A stretch of DNA of 64,000 bases, from assembly GCA_021234155.1 (NCBI GenBank), contig JAJEKV010000263.1, positions 410,346-474,345 on the forward strand, in the 5' to 3' direction. A program made the translations under genes and the position numbers. This DNA comes from Isoetes taiwanensis. Taxonomy: Eukaryota; Streptophyta; Lycopodiopsida; Isoetales; Isoetaceae. Shown here piece after piece: positions 33,507 through 45,084 of the stretch. Under the pieces are notes generated by a model that was not told the DNA's origin, searched no databases, and worked only from the letters and a program-made list of their open reading frames with translations. Positions within the stretch are counted from its first letter, which is position 1. Each line of letters starts with the position of its first letter.

Positions 33507-35036
33507 TAGAAATGAAATGAAATGAAATGAAATGGTATCACGTCTATGGAGACCTCACAGGTCTAGAAGACGATAACTTAACAGTTACAACATGTATTCT
33601 GGGAAGTTCATATCACTGGCTTCCACAGACTCCTCTCTGCAATCAGATTCACTCTCATGTTCATCTAATAGAATCTGAAAATGATCTTTATATGTCTTTC
33701 TACATTGCACTACTTCTATAATAAAAGATTCAATTACATTGGCATTTAATGCAAATAACTGTATTAGAGTTTTTGCCTCAATACCATATCTGGCTCTGAT
33801 CATCGCATATGCAGGACAGTGTAATTGTACATGATCTTCGTCTTCAACACTCCAGTACCACATATCTTATATGTGCGCAGCTCTCGAGGGATTCTCTTCC
33901 ACCTTCCTACTTCAACACCCAGTCTATGCGAGTTGAGACGCATCCGACATATTGCATGCCTTTTGCTAATCGAGATGTCCATTTGTACATGTACAGCTTG
34001 TGTAAGCTTTGGATTTATCATCTGCCGATAGGTGTTCATCTTGGTATGTGGATTTAGCCATAACTTTTCAGTCGTCTTTTGTTTGACTAGTTTTCTGATG
34101 TCTCCATCATAAATCATTGCATCTTCAAAAGAGACATTCCATCTACCCAGCCATTCCTTAGCATCTCGAAACCACCCTTGCTCAATGCTGGCATGCATTG
34201 CACGATGCGGAAGTCTAGTAATGTCTTGTTGCTGTATCTTCTTCACATATCTAATGCACCTCACCATGGCTTCTCCCTCCATCGGCATAAGGCCACTCTC
34301 TGCTAGCATCATAGGATAAGGAACTTGTGCTTTTACTCCCAGTTCCAGCCGCAAAACTTCTTGAGTACATGTCCAATGTCTTCCCATAGTCCTTTGGGCA
34401 AACTAGGCCCCCATACCTCACTGCCATATAGAACTACAGATTGCACCAACACAAAATAGAGTTTTACCTTCATAGGCCATGACCATAAGTGGATCCGTCT
34501 ACAAAGACTTTGCAGCGCATATAAAGCTTTCAGACCTCCTTCAATCCTTTGTGATATACATGCATTCCACCTATGATTTCTGCGAATAATCAGCCCTAAG
34601 TATTTGTAAGAGTCACACTTCTGTACATATTCTCCATTATATTGAAACTGGAAGTCCTATTTAAGAGCCCCTACGACCATGACTTTTCTTTTGTCTAGTT
34701 TTACCTGCATTTTTGTTTGAGCACATAACATGGATAATGCGTCAAGGTGTTTCTGCATATGTGCATGGGTACGAACAAAGATCACCACATCATCTGCATA
34801 CATCAATAACCTGATCATATACCCCTGAATGTTCGTACCTTCTCCCCCATGAATTCTGATCCATTCTTCCAGACTGTCTATGAAAAACCCAAATAAAGTT
34901 GGCGACAGTTGACAACCTTGTTTTATGCCAATATTGCTTAAGATTCTCTCTGGCGCTTCTGCGGATAATGGGCAAGATAGCTGCACTAGTACTTTTTCAT
35001 AGAGAATAAGTACCGCTTCTCTCAAGTTTTCTGGCT
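33507..35036 (-). mobile_element. Non-L1 LINE, minus strand, 5'-truncated
   Basis: On the minus strand, 35025-34657 reads LSNIGIKQGCQLSPTLFGFF and MIRLLMYADDVVIFVRTH: the RT palm with the catalytic YADD. After a stop, 34650-34390 continues in shifted frames (YKYLGLIIRR, YGSEVWGPSL). Then 34387-33800 encodes the connection region, and 33863-33585 ends with VEDEDHVQLHCPAYAMIRAR. That pattern (EDxxHxxxxCPxY) is shared with the element at 36250-38170. The 3' end is a short pentamer array ((GAAAT)n on the plus strand, 33507-33531), not poly(A). Tandem short repeats at the 3' end and this RT style point to RTE-like or other non-L1 clades. The exact clade is uncertain. It is broken by frameshifts. 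Confidence 0.8.
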
Positions 35037-35180
35037 TAGAGAGAGAGAGAGAGAACTGGCCTAGAGAGAGAAAGTGGCTAGAATTGGTCTAGAGAGAGAA
35101 AGTGGCCTAAAAGATAAAGAGGCAAGGCACTAGAGAGAGAGAAAGTCTCTTTAGGACTCCTAGTCTCTATAATGAATGAT
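35036..35180 (+). repeat. GA-rich minisatellite, right part
   Basis: AGAGAGAGAGAGAACTGGCC and AGAGAGAAAGTGGC units match the array ending at 33506. The two halves were presumably one array before the LINE inserted. Confidence 0.75.
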
Positions 35181-35194
35181 GTACGTTGTACTGC

Positions 35195-35315
35195 AAGAAG
35201 AACTACCTACCCCCAGGGATGCCTTATCTCCCAAGTTGCATCCCTGCTAAGGTGCAAGAAGATACACTCCTAGGATGCCTTGTCTCCTAAGTTGCACCCC
35301 TACTAAGGTGCAAAA
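35195..35315 (+). repeat. Tandem duplication, about 55 bp
   Basis: AGGATGCCTTRTCTCCYAAGTTGCAYCCCTRCTAAGGTGCAA occurs twice, at about 35216-35264 and 35273-35313. Confidence 0.85.
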
Positions 35316-35319
35316 CACA

Positions 35320-36240
35320 CAATGTTTAACAAATAAATCTTAGGTAACAAAATTGAATTAAACATTAAAATGGCTGATAATCATGCACCATTCCCTAATG
35401 AAGCAAAGCTTTAACGAAAAGGCAATTTTGGAAGCCAACTTCATTTTGTTAGAGCTCTCTTGAGACTCCACCAATCAAGGTCAAGCAATTTTTGCCTCTA
35501 AGAAACATGCCTTGCAGGCTTTTGGAAAAATGAGCCTTACTGCTCCAAATAGCCTGCAGCTTATGTCCATGTTTCATCCCAGCCTCTAACTCAGGCTCTG
35601 ATATGAATGTAGTGATCTTTGGATCTGATACCCAAACTAGCATCTAATTGCACTGTATCGCCCTCGGAGTTCCAAACTCCCACACCAATGCAGAGAATCC
35701 ATGGGTCTTCAAAGATGCTTTTAACTAATCACATGGATCTCATGGATAGGCTGCAACAGAGTTTTTCTGAAGAACGATTCCCTTAAATGTAACAGTCTCT
35801 AGCTCTACCAAAACAATAAGGCATGGCACTATTCTGCCTCACCATTGAAGCCCTTGACTCCTCTTCTCGTGATGCTTGAGCCCTTGGATCAGAGATAACG
35901 CCCCAGGATAATTTTTTGAAGAATTCTTGCTAAGAACAAAGATGCCTTCTCACTATAGTGAACCCCCTCTAGAATCTCCAACCCTCGACAGACCTCGAGG
36001 ACCATAACCTTCCCACGTAACAAGTGGTTTAATGCTGAGTGAAAGGAACACAAATGCTAACTCCATCAGTTCACAAACCCTACTCTATGCCCACACATGA
36101 TCAGACAATACTGCCTTTTCCTTAGGGCTAGGAAAACCAGATACATCGGTCCCATCAACAGGAAATGTTCTTCCTCCTAGACCATCATCCCAAAACCTTC
36201 TAGCGAAGGGTGCTTAGAAAGTCAGTACAGCCTATAGAAA
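35320..36240. other. Stretch without recognised gene
   Basis: The sequence reads like an old element: TCAGGCTCTGATATGAATGT (35590-35610), read on the minus strand, contains TATCAGAGCC, part of the initiator-Met primer-binding site of Copia elements. No LTR pair or polyprotein accompanies it, so it is not called. Confidence 0.35.
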
Positions 36241-36249
36241 ATATCACTC

Positions 36250-38170
36250 CCGAGCAGTGAGGGCACTACCTGCAGCAGCTCTACAATCCTCATGGTCCAC
36301 AACTAGTGTTATCCCTATAGCAGGGCATGTTGTTGAAAATCACAGAGGCAAATGTTGACCAGAACTTATAGCATCTAGCTAATGGAAAACCGCCAAACCT
36401 GGGTGGAATGCAGGCAAAGTTGCTCAAGTGGGCATGATTGTCTATAGTACTGGTACTAATTGCCATGTTCAAGGGGGAGTTACATGAGGATTTTTCTCCG
36501 CAGTGGACCACTACCAGAGTTGTCCCCATATACAAGCCGGGTGACCCACACTACCCAGTCAATTACCGAATAATCATGATTAGTGCAGTTGCAAAACTGC
36601 TAGCTGAAATTCTCAAGAGCAGACATGCGGGCCCTCATTCGGGCCAGCTTCAGGCCGCGACGCTTAACCATTGATCACATCTTCATATTGCGGACCCTGG
36701 TTGAGGACAGCAGGAACCATCGGCAAAACTTATATTGTTGCTTTGTGGACTTCACCAAGGCTTTTGACATTGTGCCTCAGAAAGAAGTTGTGGGCAAGAT
36801 TGTAACAGCTGGGGGTCCCTATAGATCTGCATAATGTAGTGTATAGGTTGTATGAGACATGCTCAACCCGGTTGCAACTAATAGGCCAGTCATTTGATAG
36901 TAGTATCGGGATCTGCCAAGGATGCCCTCTCTCTTCTACATTATTTGGGATGTACATTGATCAAAAGAGCTGGCTTGTTGAAAATAGAGGTGCTGGATCT
37001 CACCTCCTGCACCAGATCACAAGGCAGACAATATATATTGATGACGTAAACCTCCTAGCTTACACTCCGGCAGACATGATTTCTCGATGTCCTGGACATA
37101 TTCTGCCAGGCGACTAACATGCAATCAACCTGGTAAAAACAAAGGTGGTCCTCATATCATCCTCACATTAGTCAAGGGCCTCCTTCTTCCGTCATTAGAG
37201 GCAAAATGTGGAATTGACACCCGCCTACAAATATTTGGGAGTGGAGTCTCCCTCTACTATGCACTGGGATACTTTCATCCATTTACGAGTGACAGTGGGC
37301 TGGGAGGCACGGTATGCAATGAAGAACAGCAGTCATATAGAGGAGCTATATGATTGGGTCCATCAGTCACACCTGTTCAGGGTCTTGGTGGAACCTGTCC
37401 TTTTATATGAGGTCAAGGTCTGGAGCCTCGCGGTGTCCATCGCTATCTGGAATGACTTGGAACAAGTGCAGAAAACCTTTTTAGCTCCAGCATTGAGGGT
37501 GAAATCCACTGTCCCATATCAAATCCTATTGCAAAATACAGACTTCTTGCCCTTTCGGAGGGCGGCCCTTGATCATCACATCATCTACTTCTAGAGGGTG
37601 GTCACTACAAATGATGCTCATCTTCCTAACCTGGCATTATACCGTGCAATGGGGCCACAATGCCTTAAGGCCTACTGGAAGGAAAAGCGAGCTCAGTGGC
37701 TTGCTAGATGGAATGTGTGAGAGCACACATGTATACAAGTACACACAGAGGCAGATCGCTATAGCTTGAGGCAATATCTTAACACTTGCTTCCTCGACAA
37801 GCTCTTGGATGCCAGCGCTCTTGAACAGATCAAGAGAACACATTACCAGCGCCACATAAATCCCATATTGGAATGGGGCCTGCAATGCTACCTGCCTACC
37901 CATCTGGCTATGAAAAATTATAGACTCATTGCTCCGCATATGGATTAGGATCCATGCTAGAACATGCTTTATCGATGCTGCCAAATGGAAGCCGTTGAAG
38001 ATGAATACCATACCCTTTAGAGCTGTCCAACATATGATCAAATCCAGGCATGCCATGCGGAGTTGGTCAGGCCTGCACAGCCACTACATGTGATATTGAG
38101 TACGACTCTAGTACGAATGCTGGGATCATACCTTCAGGAGGTCATGGGGATCAACTATGTCCTCGCACAC
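36250..38170 (+). mobile_element. Non-L1 LINE, plus strand, degenerate
   Basis: RT segments appear in order across shifted frames. VVPIYKPGDPHYPVNYRIIM and SAVAKLLAEIL lie at about 36515-36615, FVDFTKAFDIVP at about 36744-36780, IGICQGCPLSSTLFGMYID at about 36905-36962, and the catalytic site as YIDDVNLLAY at about 37036-37066. These are followed by YKYLGVES (about 37228) and YEVKVWSL at about 37407-37430. The tail ends with VEDEYHTL and SCPTYDQIQ near 38000-38045, matching the HxxxxCPxY end of the LINE at 33507-35036. At least five frameshifts or stops separate the segments, so it is long dead. The 5' limit is not clear and no target duplication was found. Confidence 0.75.
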
Positions 38171-38199
38171 TCATCTTACTTATACATACATATATATTT

Positions 38200-39260
38200 C
38201 GTGATATGTATCTTCCGGTCTGGTGAAAAATGTTTTTGGTTTTTTTGTTTGAGTGATTTCCTAAGATTGTTTATCTTTTGGTGGCCGGAAAATATTTCCG
38301 TGCTTCCAAAAATCGGCAAAAATAGTTTGCATGATTTGGGGTTTATTCAGATAGGGATTTCTAAAATGGGTCCAGATTTGGGATCGAGGTTTTTGAAGTC
38401 TGTTTCGATGGATCAGGAGGGGTGGAATAATCATCTCATATGTTATTATGCTACCCCTAAAAGTCGCGAGCAGAGGCAACCCTGGTCACGGTAAACCGGC
38501 CAATCAAGCATCTGGATTCGCCTGTGGCAGAACAAGTATGGTTCACCCCCGAGCTGCTATTTCAATCATCCAACATGGAGCTTTGTATTCAATTAAGGTG
38601 CGTTTATGGACTGCAATGATTGCTGGAGCTTGATCGAATTGTTGTTGTAGTATATTGCTGGTATGTGGCTTGCCAAAAATCTGAGGTACTTGGGAAATTC
38701 TGAATAGGTTTGTTTATTCGTGTTGCAACAAAGCATTTGCAATACATTTCTTCTCTGTTATTGCTTTGTTGCCCTTTTTGGCTGCTTCGACCCTAATACA
38801 GGAGTGTTTTGTATATCTGTCGTGGTTACAAATAGAATTATAGAATTATGGAGGTGCCATCGTAGGTTAGAAGTGTAGTCTGAGCCATAGATTTGAGCCA
38901 TAGATTCACGCAGGCCCTTTTCTAAAAGCTGCCCAGCCCCTTTGTCTCTGATAGGAGAAGAAATGACTAAAGACAAAACTCTGAGCTCCAAAATGCTTAG
39001 TGTCGAGAATGCAGCAGAGCTGCAGTCTCTCTGAAAATGATAATCTAACTATAAGGTCCCTTGGTTGTACATTTGACAATTTTATCTTCTTCTAGGCTTG
39101 AATATCTTAAATTGTTTGTATTCTTTCTTTCTAGCACTCCATAACATGTTTCAAATCACGCAAGAAGTTCTGGTCCACATTTCTGCACATTAGTATACAA
39201 GTTTGAAGTTGTTTTTCATAGATTCACATTTAACTGACTTTGACTTTGGTGTATCTGCAT
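38200..39260. other. Stretch without recognised gene
   Basis: An open frame at 38063-38494 (+) runs out of the LINE and includes LHDLGFIQIGISKMGPDLGS, which I cannot assign. The rest is AT-rich and intron-like. Confidence 0.35.
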
Positions 39261-39266
39261 ATATAG

Positions 39267-39323
39267 GGACCTGTAAAGGGATGCGCAACACAATGGCAAG
39301 GGGCTTTACAAGCGTTAATGCAG
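39267..39323 (+). CDS. Candidate 57-bp exon
   Basis: Nineteen codons (GPVKGCATQWQGALQALMQ) lie between a TGCATATATAG acceptor and a CAG|GTAAAT donor, phase 0 at both ends. No family is recognised. Confidence 0.35.
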
Positions 39324-39866
39324 GTAAATCTTAAGCTTCCTCTATAAAATTAAAATTTGTTGTTAATGAAGCAGTCTATTTAGATATAGGCCATATGGCA
39401 GTGGTTATGAGTTGTCTACATCCCTTTTTTTAATAATTGATAGCTCTCTTTTTGGCTCTCTTCAAGATTTCTTTCGTGCATGGGAAGTGATGGAGTTCAC
39501 TGTTTTGTAGACTATCTTTAAGTCATTTTCGTTTTCAACTGTGAAAGTTTCAGCATAGCAATGCAGTTCAAATGCAGAGCATAGAATGTCATGCCTTGGC
39601 AACTTTGGTTCTCTGCCAGAGGTTCTAGAATCCAGTGGAATTTAGGCACAAATCTCATAACTGTTAAAAAGTGTTGATTTCTCATTCCCATTCAGTGAAG
39701 TGATCTTTGATCTATTCTATTCTCAGATATGCAAGATGGCCATTCAATCTTGAAAACACTGCATTGTACATAAGGCTTTGCATCAATTGCCTTTCCATGG
39801 GCTCAAAGCACTTATAGTTGGAAATTCAAAGTTTAAGTGACCCTTGAATGGACTCACTATTTGCAG

Positions 39867-39973
39867 AGCAGAGCAGCAGGAACAGGTAGGGTTGTACAAC
39901 TGCTTGCTATATGTTGATCTTGGCTATTTTAACATTGTGAAGCGAGATGTTGCTACATTAGATGAAGTAATAG
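39867..39973 (+). CDS. Candidate 107-bp exon
   Basis: An open block follows TTTGCAG and ends at a strong donor (TAG|GTGAGT). The fully open frame reads AEQQEQVGLYNCLLYVDLGY, then FNIVKRDVATLDEVI. It does not join in phase with the candidate exon at 39267, so if both are real an exon between them is missing or altered. The protein is not recognised. Confidence 0.4.
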
Positions 39974-39979
39974 GTGAGT

Positions 39980-42900
39980 TTTCATCATTATATCCACATT
40001 GTCATCCATGCAATTGTCAACAACTATTAGCAGCCTCATGGTGCCATATTTCTGTCAACAATAGTTACAGGAACTGTTAATCATTTAGTAGAAAGGAAGG
40101 ATGCTAATGATATCCAAACAATGTGTTAACGGAAGTACTAATGCCAGGAGGTTTGGCGTTTAGGTATCCCGGAGTGTGGCGTGAAGTACGTGCAGGCGTG
40201 GCGTTAGGTTCCTGCAATACACTGGCTTAGATGACTAAGGCGCCCATGGGCTTATGCAAGTCTTTTTATATGATAGATCTTCCCTATTATTGCATCACTA
40301 CGAAAGGTGGATGATGAAAGCCACAACTTCTATAATGGATCATAGTTTCTTAGAAACTTGACAAGCTTTGAGGTAACATACTAGGCATCGTTTATTTATG
40401 AGTGGAAGAATATACAAGGCCAATGGACCCCTTTGTACACTGGCTCCAATCAGATGACCTCTTTAAAGGGAGTATTGAGAGCCAACTTTGTTAAGGTGAA
40501 CATGAACACTAGGAGGAGTTAAAAGACCCTTTTTAGCTCAGAACTACGTATTAATTATAATTGTCAAGTTTCAAGTCAAACAAAACTTATTTAGACCTCT
40601 TTTAGCTACGTGGATTGGCTCCAGCATTTTGCATGGGTGCATGTAAACATTATGTAGAAACACCTCTACTGTTTGACATACAGAACGCATGAAGTAAAGA
40701 CTAAAATCCTGTGAAGATGCAACCTCAAGGTACTCTTCTATCTTAAAGGTTTCAGATGTATTTGTGTGCAGACTACAGGTGATATCATCTTTGCTTCATG
40801 TCTGAAGCATAAGTAAATGGTATATCTGGAGCTCCCGGGTGCTTTTGAAGGAAAATATATACTGTTGAATGTAATTAATATTCATTACTTGGTTTTCCAA
40901 TTATATTGCATGTTGATATGGATCTATCATGCATATATTGTTGCTCTTCTATATGCATATATATACACGATGTCTCTTTTATTTTTATGCATGAATATGA
41001 TATGGAAGAAGCTTTTGCTAGCTGGTTATATGTCGTGCAACTGTGTCCAGTGATTGGCAACTGGGACTTACATATCTTGAAGGACGGCTATCACGCCTAC
41101 ATTTAAGAGCTATTATGAGTATGGTAGCATGGATGTACATGACAACACAGATCAGGCTTAGCCCTGTAATTCCTGATAATATGTTTATCTGGATAAACAC
41201 CAATCTTACTATCTTCTGTTTATCTCGAAGGGAATGTGTTGCTACATTTTTCCTTCTAATAAGGTCATACCTAAAGTAAATGGTTAGATAAAGGATATAA
41301 CCATCAGACTGGCAATGTGCTTATACTAAATTTTAGATTTTATTTAGACTGCTCTTGCATCCAATGCACTGGACACATTACAGATAACATAACAGTAGCT
41401 TTGAGACAACAAAATGTGTCTCAAATAGATCTCTTAGCGAGAGCCCAACTTTTCATCATGAGGAAAGCCATGCTATTACAGGTGTGAAACAGATGGTGCC
41501 CTACTTCTGAGGTTGAATCTAAACTTTTTTACAGCTTAGTTCTTTGCAGACTTATCAATGGGCAGTTTAAAGTAATGGATGGCTTACAAGTTAGCTCAGG
41601 TGTCTCTTCTCTGAGCTCCAGCCACAGGCTCCATTATCATTACAAGCATTCTTGAGGTTTGGATTATCCTTGCTAAAATTTGTTGCTTTTGATTCTCGAG
41701 TTCCCTCAGTGGGCATGTATTTGGTTTACATCTGATATCTATGGCACTTTCAGATCTGTTGCATGATGATTGTAGTTGTTGCATGAAACTAGGAATGCCC
41801 ATTGCATGCCAACTGCAAAAGTCAAGACCAAGTGCATGCATCTATTGCTCGCGATAGATTTATTTGAAAGTCCCATTTTTTTTCAAACTCGAACGCCATT
41901 TCTGTTTTGGCTTTTGCCTCAAATGCCACTCCTGCATGCATTTGGGTTCAACGCTTGCATTTGGTCTAACCTGCGCCTTCAAATGTCGTCAAACTTACTC
42001 CTTTTGAAACCACCTCAGTGTTTAGAAGCACTTCAATCTCGACCCTCAAATATCTGCTGGTAAGTTCGCATTATTCTTTGAATTGTTTTTGTTTGACTAT
42101 CACTTCTGAAGCAGATCATTATTATAAGGGGACATGGCCAAATGGAATGGATATGCTATGCACAATTCCCTATCCAGAAGATATTCAGAAGAGTAATTAA
42201 GGTGGTCTGCAAGGATTGAGGTTGGTATAGAAAAGGCGGCTCATACCATTTTTGGAGCCAACAAAAAATGCTCATTTCTCTGCAATTGACTTAGATCCAG
42301 TTGCATGGACCAGGTGACTAAGTTGGGCTGCTTAATCAGACCCAAGAGATTGGCCACAAATCCCAATCCATGAGACATGAGAATTTCCTTGCTGCTATAG
42401 GTTATAGTTAGCACATGGATTTTTATTACCATAGTCATGAGCATAATACATCCTAAGAAATGTTACTGTTTTGTAGGCATATTCTGCACCTCCTTATTTT
42501 CAATTGAAAACGATTATGCATTCTGCATTATGCATCTTCGTCATCTTCGTTTTCTTCTTAGGGGAACCATTTTGTTTCATCGTAACGAGTCATTTTAAAG
42601 GTAAAATAATGGATCTGTTATTATGTTATTACTGCACTTTGTTTATCTAGATCTATTATTTAAATTTGCCTCAGCTTGGCATTTATGGCTAGAGATGTTC
42701 CAATCCAACTTATATTTGTAGACGGAAGGAACCTTTTCTCTGTTAGGTACTCTACTTTGTCTTCATATGTTGTTGGGACTGGCTTCAATGGGTACATGGT
42801 CGGTAGGCCAATGAAAATTGTGAGAAAACATTTAAATTTATTAGCTTTGCTAATGATTATCAACTTCTCAAGTTTGTGAAAGAAATTTTTAACAACTGAA

Positions 42901-43080
42901 GTCCATCACTAGCAGCCTTGAGTAACTGTCAAAGATAAATTGTATTTCCATGGCTTGGCCAGTGACACTAGCGAGCACATGCACAAGTAGTGAGATGCAT
43001 GGAATGAGAAATGAGTTGCAGCTGCTATTTTGATCAAATGCATGAAATTGATTTTGCATATTTTTTTCCCTTTAATCGAG
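39980..43080. other. Intron-like stretch
   Basis: No gene is recognised over about 3 kb. Coding-like scraps are LGLTYLEGRLSRLHLRAIMS at about 41058-41118 and RDVPIQLIFVDGRNLFSVRY at about 42690-42750, each without good splice borders. They may belong with the exons at 39267 and 39867 as parts of a diffuse or decayed gene. Confidence 0.3.
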
Positions 43081-43357
43081 CATGCTAGCTATTTAGCATT
43101 CAGCATTAATGCCACATTGAATGTAGGCAAATGTTGTGTGACTCAAGATCATACATTGTACACGTGCATTTAATTTGCAATTCTTAGTTCTTAGGGTGTT
43201 GTATAATTCAAGCGCCATTCAATTTGCAATTGTTAGTTCTTAGGGTGTTGTATAATTCGAGCGCCATACTAGCTCTTTAGCATTCAACATTAATGCCATA
43301 TTGAATGTAGCCAAATGTTGTGCAACTCAAGATTCATTTGCAAATGTTAGTTCTTAG
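43080..43357 (+). repeat. Local duplications around a LINE insertion site
   Basis: TTTGCAATTSTTAGTTCTTAGGGTGTTGTATAATTC occurs at about 43172 and 43219, and partly again at 43338. CATTAATGCCAYATTGAATG with CAAATGTTGTG occurs at about 43105 and 43289. The TTAGGGTGTTGTATGATTCA block resumes at about 43980 beyond the LINE. Confidence 0.8.
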
Positions 43358-43975
43358 GAAGGAAGGAAGAAAATTTTAACGTCCACGGAACCCAATCGGG
43401 TTATGGGACCAGAACAAACAAAGGGGGCATAAGCCCTAACAGCATCAGAGGGTCAAGCCCAAAAAAGTAGAACATGGGGTCCAAGCCCCGTTTCAACACG
43501 TAAATAACCAAATCGAGAATGAAACAAAAAATACTGAGCTATACAAGAGTGCCCATGGATCGGATGGCCACCGATCTCGAATGATAGCTTGACCTCCCCT
43601 ATAAAATGCCCACTTCCGTAGTGGCGCAGCCTCTCGACCGCGACATAACTCTTCTTTCCGCCCACAGAGTCTTTGGAGTCAAGTCTTCCGGGCCGGAGAA
43701 GGTGGTTCCTTTCAAATGGTTGCCATGTCGCCGGGATGTGCAATGGAAAGAGCATCTTGAAAGCGCACCAAGAGGTGGCGAGGGCGGTCGAGACCAAGAT
43801 CGCTCCAACCGGCCGGGCGAGACAATACCATGTGCTTGGATATGCATCACCGGGTAAAAACTGTGGCGGCCTCATCTGTAGCAAGAGAATCACCGTCTCC
43901 TCGAATACCCACAATACGTAGGTTCAAGTATGCATCCTCGTGCAAAGTATGTGTGGATCCTCGTCTGTTGTCATC
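43358..43975 (-). mobile_element. LINE 3' end (family C), minus strand
   Basis: Reading the minus strand, the element ends GGGTTCCGTGGACGTTAAAA-TTTTC followed by a short TTCC array (plus strand GGAAGGAAGGAAG at 43358). The same end is found at about 50432 (TTTTTATCGTCCATGGATAC and so on). Its GC content is higher than the surroundings. Frames of about 80-150 codons exist on both strands, but no domain is visible, as usual for the far 3' end. It is inserted in the duplicated TTAGTTCTTAGGGTG block. Confidence 0.55.
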
Positions 43976-44099
43976 ATCTTTAGGGTGTTGTATGATTCAA
44001 GCACCTTGCGCATAATCCAAGTACATACTCTTCAATCCTACTTAAATGTATACATGTTCTAACAAGGCACGAGTATTCGTCTAAACATTTTATCGTAAT

Positions 44100-44275
44100 T
44101 GCGCATAGAGGCATACTTTTAGCTAGAGGCATACTTTTAGCTCCAAAAACCAACAGTGTTGGAACTTCTATTGGTGTCGTTATAGTGAACTACATCGAAC
44201 ATAAAGGTGGACACAACCATCATGGTGGTGCATCGAACATAAAGGTGGACATAACCATCATGGTGGTGCATGTAC
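44100..44275 (+). repeat. Two short tandem duplications
   Basis: AGAGGCATACTTTTAGCT is doubled at about 44106-44142. A 38-bp unit, CATCGAACATAAAGGTGGAC-AYAACCATCATGGTGGTG, is doubled at about 44193-44268. Confidence 0.9.
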
Positions 44276-44391
44276 ATTGTAAGAAGGCTGAAGGTATTCT
44301 CTTGACATTTATACTTTATATTATGCATTTGACTACATAGTCATGTTTCTATTATTATGGTTCACAAGGTTCATGTTAGAACATAGCTATA

Positions 44392-44710
44392 TTGCATATT
44401 CACACGGGGGGTGACTCCGGGCATCGAGAGTTGTCGGATTGGCATATTCGCCCCTTATTCCTTAATCTACACCGTACGTAAAGTTCCTCATTTGTGGGGT
44501 ATGCAAGTACAAGATTTGCTATCTTGTATAATAAGATTCGCAAACTACTATAAGATTTCAATAGGAATACTATATGGTGTTGATTTCATGCGTGCAAAAA
44601 TACAATTATGAGGGCTCTCGCTGCCCTACGTCACCCCCCGTGTGAATATGCACCCAAACCAAAGGGGGTTTAAGGGGGATTTTAATTTAAATGTGTTGGA
44701 TGCAATGGTT
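44392..44710. mobile_element. Foldback MITE, inverted truncated copy
   Basis: This is a reverse-complement relative of 20450-20828. GCATATTCACACGGGGGGTG starts it, the interior TGGCATATTCGCCCCTTATTCC matches, and it ends GTGTGAATATGCACCCAAAC-CAAAGGGGGTTTAAGGGGGATT. The outer part (about 55 bp) of the left inverted repeat is missing. Divergence from the other copy is modest. Confidence 0.8.
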
Positions 44711-44756
44711 ATATTTATTAATGTCAATGGTAGTTATGTGTTGGTTATTATACTAA

Positions 44757-44790
44757 AATTTTTTGGCCCTTCGGGCCAAAAAAAAAAGAC
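44757..44790. repeat. Short perfect palindrome with A tract
   Basis: TTTTTTGGCCC TTC GGGCCAAAAAA forms an 11-bp stem with a 3-base loop, followed by more A. Confidence 0.85.
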
Positions 44791-44799
44791 GCGATGAGA

Positions 44800-45080
44800 A
44801 TATAAAAGACATTTAAAACATAAAGATAGTGTAGGGTTGCATCTTGAACCTTGGAATCGAAATATGCACTAAGGATTTAATATTTGAAGTGTACTAGATA
44901 TTTAGAAGCTCACCTTTTAGAAACTTCTTCAAATACATTAGCTTGAACATTAAAAGGCTCAATAGAGAAGATTAACTAATCTAGTAGGATAACCATTTGA
45001 AACAAAGGGTATAGCAAATTCACCAACAGGTATACTCAGAGGGATGCTTCTAAGAGAATTTATATTTCAAGGCTTTACAA
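44800..45080. other. Spacer after the KTN80 remnant
   Basis: No C-terminal katanin p80 (con80) sequence could be found here, although it would be expected downstream of the WD40 exons on the minus strand. Confidence 0.45.
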
Positions 45081-45084
45081 TGAA

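Noticed and set aside
35590-35612. Copia primer-binding site and LTR
   Set aside because: Ten bases match the initiator-Met site, but no flanking LTR pair, TG..CA ends or polyprotein could be found.
44757-44790. Bacterial-type rho-independent terminator or organelle insertion
   Set aside because: The stem-loop is flanked by A rather than by a U-encoding tract after the stem, and no bacterial or plastid genes are nearby.
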